A stretch of DNA of 7,929 nucleotides from UBA4675 sp964601265 (GTDB lineage: Bacteria; Bacillota; Clostridia; Christensenellales; Borkfalkiaceae), in contig CAZRMT010000050.1 of the NCBI GenBank assembly GCA_964601265.1, positions 1 to 7,929 of the forward strand, read 5' to 3'. Positions 5,186-7,929 of the stretch are shown here, piece after piece. The notes beneath the pieces were generated by a model that was not told where the DNA came from, made no database searches, and saw nothing but the letters and a program-made list of their open reading frames with translations. The number at the start of each line of letters is the position of its first letter. Position 1 is the stretch's first letter. The translations under genes and the position numbers were made by a program.

Positions 5186-6658
5186 ATGTTACAAAACCTT
5201 ATCAAAGAAGCAAATATAGATTTTACGGAAAACGGAGCGGTAACCAACGCTTCTAGTTTATCCGATTGCTTGGATTTTTTTGCGACCGTCGGCGCAATCC
5301 GTAGCGAAAGCGATATAGAAATCGAAAAACGTTTTATAAGAGCATATGCCGAAAATAAAGACACGGCTATGAAAATCTTATTTTTTGCTCGTGATATAAG
5401 AGGCGGGCTCGGCGAACGCAGAGTTTTTCGCGTAATACTTAAACGGCTTGCCTTTAACGGGGCGGACAGTGTGAGGAAAAATCTCGAATTCGTTGCCGAA
5501 TACGGAAGATACGACGATTTACTCGCTTTAATGGATACGCCTTGCGAAAAAGACGCGCTTGCCCTTATTAAAAGTCAGTACGAAGCCGATTTAAAGGCAA
5601 TGGCGGAAAACGGAAAGGTATCTTTACTTGCAAAGTGGCTTCCGTCCGTAAACGCTTCTAACAAAGAGACTATTGCTCTTGCAAAAAAAGTAGCGAATTA
5701 TTTCGGTGTTGACTACGCTTTATATAGGAAAACTCTTTCCGCGCTTCGTAAATATATAAGGATAATAGAGAATAATCTTCGTGAAAAAGACTATACGTTT
5801 AATTACGAAACAGAGCCTTCGAAGGCGTTGTACAAATACAAAAAAGCGTTTATTCGCAACGACGGGGAAAGATATATGCAATTTATAAGTAGCGTGGCAA
5901 AAGGCGAAGCGAAATTAAATGCCTCCACGCTTGCTCCGTACGAAATTATCGCTCCGCTTTTAAAAGGAAATTTTAACGGGAAGCAATTAACGGAAGAAGA
6001 AATTGCGTCGGTAAACGCGACGTGGAATGCTCTTCCCGATTTCTCTTCGGACGAAAACGCAATAGCCGTTATAGATACGTCGGGTTCTATGTATTGTTGG
6101 AACAACGCTAATCCCGCTTCCGTGGCGATTTCTCTCGGAATTTATTTTGCGGAACGCAATAAAGGTTTTTATAAAGACTACTTTATCGAGTTTTCGGCAA
6201 GACCCAAGTTGATTAAAATAAAAGGCGAAACCATAGCGGATAAAGTCCGCTATATATCCTCCTTTAACGAAATTGCCAATACAAACGTAGAGGCGGTTTT
6301 CGACTTGATTTTAAAAACGGCGGTGAAAAACAAGTTGCCTCAAAGCGAGTTACCCGCAAAACTTTATCTTATTTCGGATATGGAATTCGACGAGGCTGTG
6401 GACAATGCGGGTTTAACCAATTTTGAAAACGCTAAAATAAAATTTAAAAAGAAAGGATATAAACTTCCAGATATAGTATTTTGGAACGTGGCTAGCCGTA
6501 ATACGTGTCAACCCGTTACGAAAAACGATAACGGCGCCGTTTTAGTGTCCGGTTGCTCCCCGAGACTTTTCTCTATGGTGGCAAGCGGAACGATGAATCC
6601 TTTCACGTTTATGACGGAAGTCGTAGAGAGCGAGCGTTATAAACCGATAACGGCTTGA
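5186..6658 (+). CDS. Ro60/TROVE-like RNA-binding protein with vWA domain (DUF2828-type)
   Basis: This 490-residue protein is a Ro60 (Rsr) relative. Ro proteins form a helical-repeat ring that binds Y RNA on the outside and misfolded RNA ends inside, and work in RNA quality control. The N-terminal helical part (about 1-280) contains FFARDIRGGLGERRVFR around 66-82 and LLAKWLPSVNASN around 147-159, signatures I associate with the DUF2828 branch rather than classic TROVE. The C-terminal von Willebrand A domain has a complete metal site: DTSGS (Asp297, Ser299, Ser301), Thr366 and Asp398. The ATG at 5186 follows AAGGAG (5172-5177) at 8 bases. An upstream in-frame ATG at 5093 is rejected because it lies inside the tRNA-like RNA. 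The gene follows three Y-RNA-like RNAs and precedes rtcB by 38 bp without a terminator, so all are likely co-transcribed. The exact family name is less certain than the general assignment. Confidence 0.85.
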   Translation: MLQNLIKEANIDFTENGAVTNASSLSDCLDFFATVGAIRSESDIEIEKRFIRAYAENKDTAMKILFFARDIRGGLGERRVFRVILKRLAFNGADSVRKNLEFVAEYGRYDDLLALMDTPCEKDALALIKSQYEADLKAMAENGKVSLLAKWLPSVNASNKETIALAKKVANYFGVDYALYRKTLSALRKYIRIIENNLREKDYTFNYETEPSKALYKYKKAFIRNDGERYMQFISSVAKGEAKLNASTLAPYEIIAPLLKGNFNGKQLTEEEIASVNATWNALPDFSSDENAIAVIDTSGSMYCWNNANPASVAISLGIYFAERNKGFYKDYFIEFSARPKLIKIKGETIADKVRYISSFNEIANTNVEAVFDLILKTAVKNKLPQSELPAKLYLISDMEFDEAVDNAGLTNFENAKIKFKKKGYKLPDIVFWNVASRNTCQPVTKNDNGAVLVSGCSPRLFSMVASGTMNPFTFMTEVVESERYKPITA

Positions 6659-6696
6659 TTTTTCGAGCTTATAAAAAAATAAAAGGAATTATAGTT

Positions 6697-7899
6697 ATGA
6701 TAGAGATAAAAGGAAAATACAATAATGCGGTATGTTTTACCGATAATTTAGAGGCTTCCGCATACGAGCAAATACAAGCGGTATGCGACCAAAAGGCTTT
6801 TGAAAATTCTAAAATAAGAATAATGCCCGACGTGCATGCGGGCAAGGGTTGTACTATCGGCACTACTATGACGATAAGCGATAAAGTCGTTCCCGGAATG
6901 GTGGGCGTGGATATAGGTTGCGGAATGGAAACCGTACGTATCGCCGAAAAAGAGGTGGATTTTGACAGACTTGACAAAATTATCCGTAAATACGTTCCTT
7001 GCGGAAGAGAGGTTAGAAGGTTTGCTCATAAGTTGACGGGCGAAATAGATTTAAACGAGTTGCGTTGTGCGAGGAACATAAATATCGACAGAGCAAAATT
7101 AAGCATAGGAACGCTTGGCGGAGGTAACCATTTTATCGAGGTTGACAAGGACGACGAGGGGGACATGTATTTAGTCGTTCATTCGGGTTCGAGACATCTC
7201 GGGACGGAGGTTGCCGATTATTATCAAACGGAAGGCTTAAAAGCTATGGCGGGCGTGGCGAAATATCAAATGCAAGAGTTAATCGACAGATTGAAAAAAG
7301 AGGGGAGAGAAAAAGACATTCAGTCGCAAATAGAATTGTTAAAAACCGAACGTTCCGTTTTGATTCCCGACGACCTTGCTTACGTAGAGGGCAAACTTTT
7401 CGACGATTATATACACGATATGAAAATAGTCCAGCGTTTTGCCACTTTAAACAGACGCGCCATAACCGACGTAATTATGATAGGTATGCGTTTTACGAAA
7501 GTAGAGGAGTTTACCACGATACATAATTATATCGACACCGACGCTATGATTTTAAGAAAAGGTTCGGTTTCCGCAAAAAGCGGAGAAAAGCTTTTAATTC
7601 CCATAAATATGCGTGACGGAAGTTTGGTTTGCGTAGGAAAAGGTAATCCCGAGTGGAATTATTCCGCACCTCACGGAGCGGGGAGATTGATGTCCCGTTC
7701 GAAAGCGTTAGAAAGTCTTACAATGGAGGAATACAAAAAAGAAATGCAAGGCGTGTATTCTACTTGCATAAATACCGACACTTTGGACGAGTCGCCTATG
7801 GCGTATAAATCTATGGACGAAATAGTCGAGCAAATTCAGCCCACGGCGGAAATAATAAAAATAATCAAGCCCGTGTACAATTTTAAAGCTTCGGAGTAA
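6697..7899 (+). CDS. rtcB: RNA ligase RtcB (3'-phosphate/5'-OH)
   Basis: This 400-residue enzyme joins RNA 3'-phosphate or 2',3'-cyclic phosphate ends to 5'-OH ends using GTP and Mn2+, repairing RNAs cut by ribotoxins or during stress. All hallmark motifs are present: PDVHAGKGCTIG (45-56), VGVDIGCG with metal ligands Asp72 and Cys75, GGGNHFIE with His145, HSGSRHLG with His162, TIHNYID with His276, and APHGAGRLMSRS with His326 as the residue guanylated during catalysis. The length is typical of bacterial RtcB (about 400). The ATG at 6697 follows AAAAGGA at 9-base spacing. An upstream in-frame TTG at 6655 would overlap the previous gene but has no good ribosome site. Pairing with a Ro-like gene and Y RNAs recalls the rsr-yrlBA-rtcBA operon. 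No rtcA is present before the window ends 30 bases later. Confidence 0.96.
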   Translation: MIEIKGKYNNAVCFTDNLEASAYEQIQAVCDQKAFENSKIRIMPDVHAGKGCTIGTTMTISDKVVPGMVGVDIGCGMETVRIAEKEVDFDRLDKIIRKYVPCGREVRRFAHKLTGEIDLNELRCARNINIDRAKLSIGTLGGGNHFIEVDKDDEGDMYLVVHSGSRHLGTEVADYYQTEGLKAMAGVAKYQMQELIDRLKKEGREKDIQSQIELLKTERSVLIPDDLAYVEGKLFDDYIHDMKIVQRFATLNRRAITDVIMIGMRFTKVEEFTTIHNYIDTDAMILRKGSVSAKSGEKLLIPINMRDGSLVCVGKGNPEWNYSAPHGAGRLMSRSKALESLTMEEYKKEMQGVYSTCINTDTLDESPMAYKSMDEIVEQIQPTAEIIKIIKPVYNFKASE

Positions 7900-7929
7900 T
7901 CGTTAAATAAGGTTTTAGTGCGTCAGTAT

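Noticed and set aside
5803..6105. Open frames on the minus strand inside the Ro-like, RtcB, WYL and transposase genes
   Set aside because: They lie opposite well-supported genes, have no recognisable domains or ribosome sites, and reflect codon composition of the real frame.
6655..6696. RtcB start at the TTG overlapping the previous stop codon
   Set aside because: The added residues do not belong to RtcB, and the ATG at 6697 has a ribosome site and gives the family's usual length.

Overview
The window looks like chromosomal DNA of a low-GC, Gram-positive (Clostridia-like) bacterium, probably an uncultured gut lineage. The evidence is AT-rich coding sequence, strong AGGAGG-type ribosome binding sites, sigma-A-like TTGACx-17-TATAAT promoters, Rho-independent terminators with T runs, and protein families typical of that group. 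The exact genus cannot be read from the sequence. All genes lie on the + strand.

Region 1 (about 1-2500) looks mobile. It holds an HUH rolling-circle replication initiator (91-1029), a 350-bp gene-free stretch with a terminator-like hairpin and a long nested inverted repeat (1240-1304), and an IS30-family DDE transposase (1380-2432). Two sets of short direct repeats bracket the transposase. Together these suggest the right-hand part of an integrated single-stranded-DNA phage or rolling-circle plasmid that may use an IS30-type transposase to integrate. Its left part would lie outside the window, and a chance neighbourhood of two unrelated genes is not excluded.

Region 2 (about 2616-4882) is a two-gene operon with a near-consensus promoter and a convincing terminator. 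It encodes two overlapping WYL-domain proteins, a 419-aa one with a winged-helix segment and a 303-aa partner. They are probable transcription regulators that sense a ligand, possibly a nucleic acid.

Region 3 (about 4885-7899) is an RNA repair and quality-control operon. An extended -10 promoter places the predicted transcription start at about 4920, where three tandem structured RNAs begin (about 4920-5157). Each RNA has a 7-8 bp closing stem, an (A/T)ACAGCA motif just inside it and its own apical domain. The third carries clear tRNA D-arm and T-arm mimicry but no acceptor stem or proper anticodon loop, as in the YrlA class of bacterial Y RNAs. The RNAs are followed by a Ro60/TROVE-like von Willebrand A protein (DUF2828-type; 5186-6658) and the RNA ligase RtcB (6697-7899). 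The layout parallels the enterobacterial rsr-yrlBA-rtcBA operon, but the controlling gene next door is a WYL pair rather than the sigma-54 activator RtcR. The triple Y-RNA-like array is the most interesting feature of the window.
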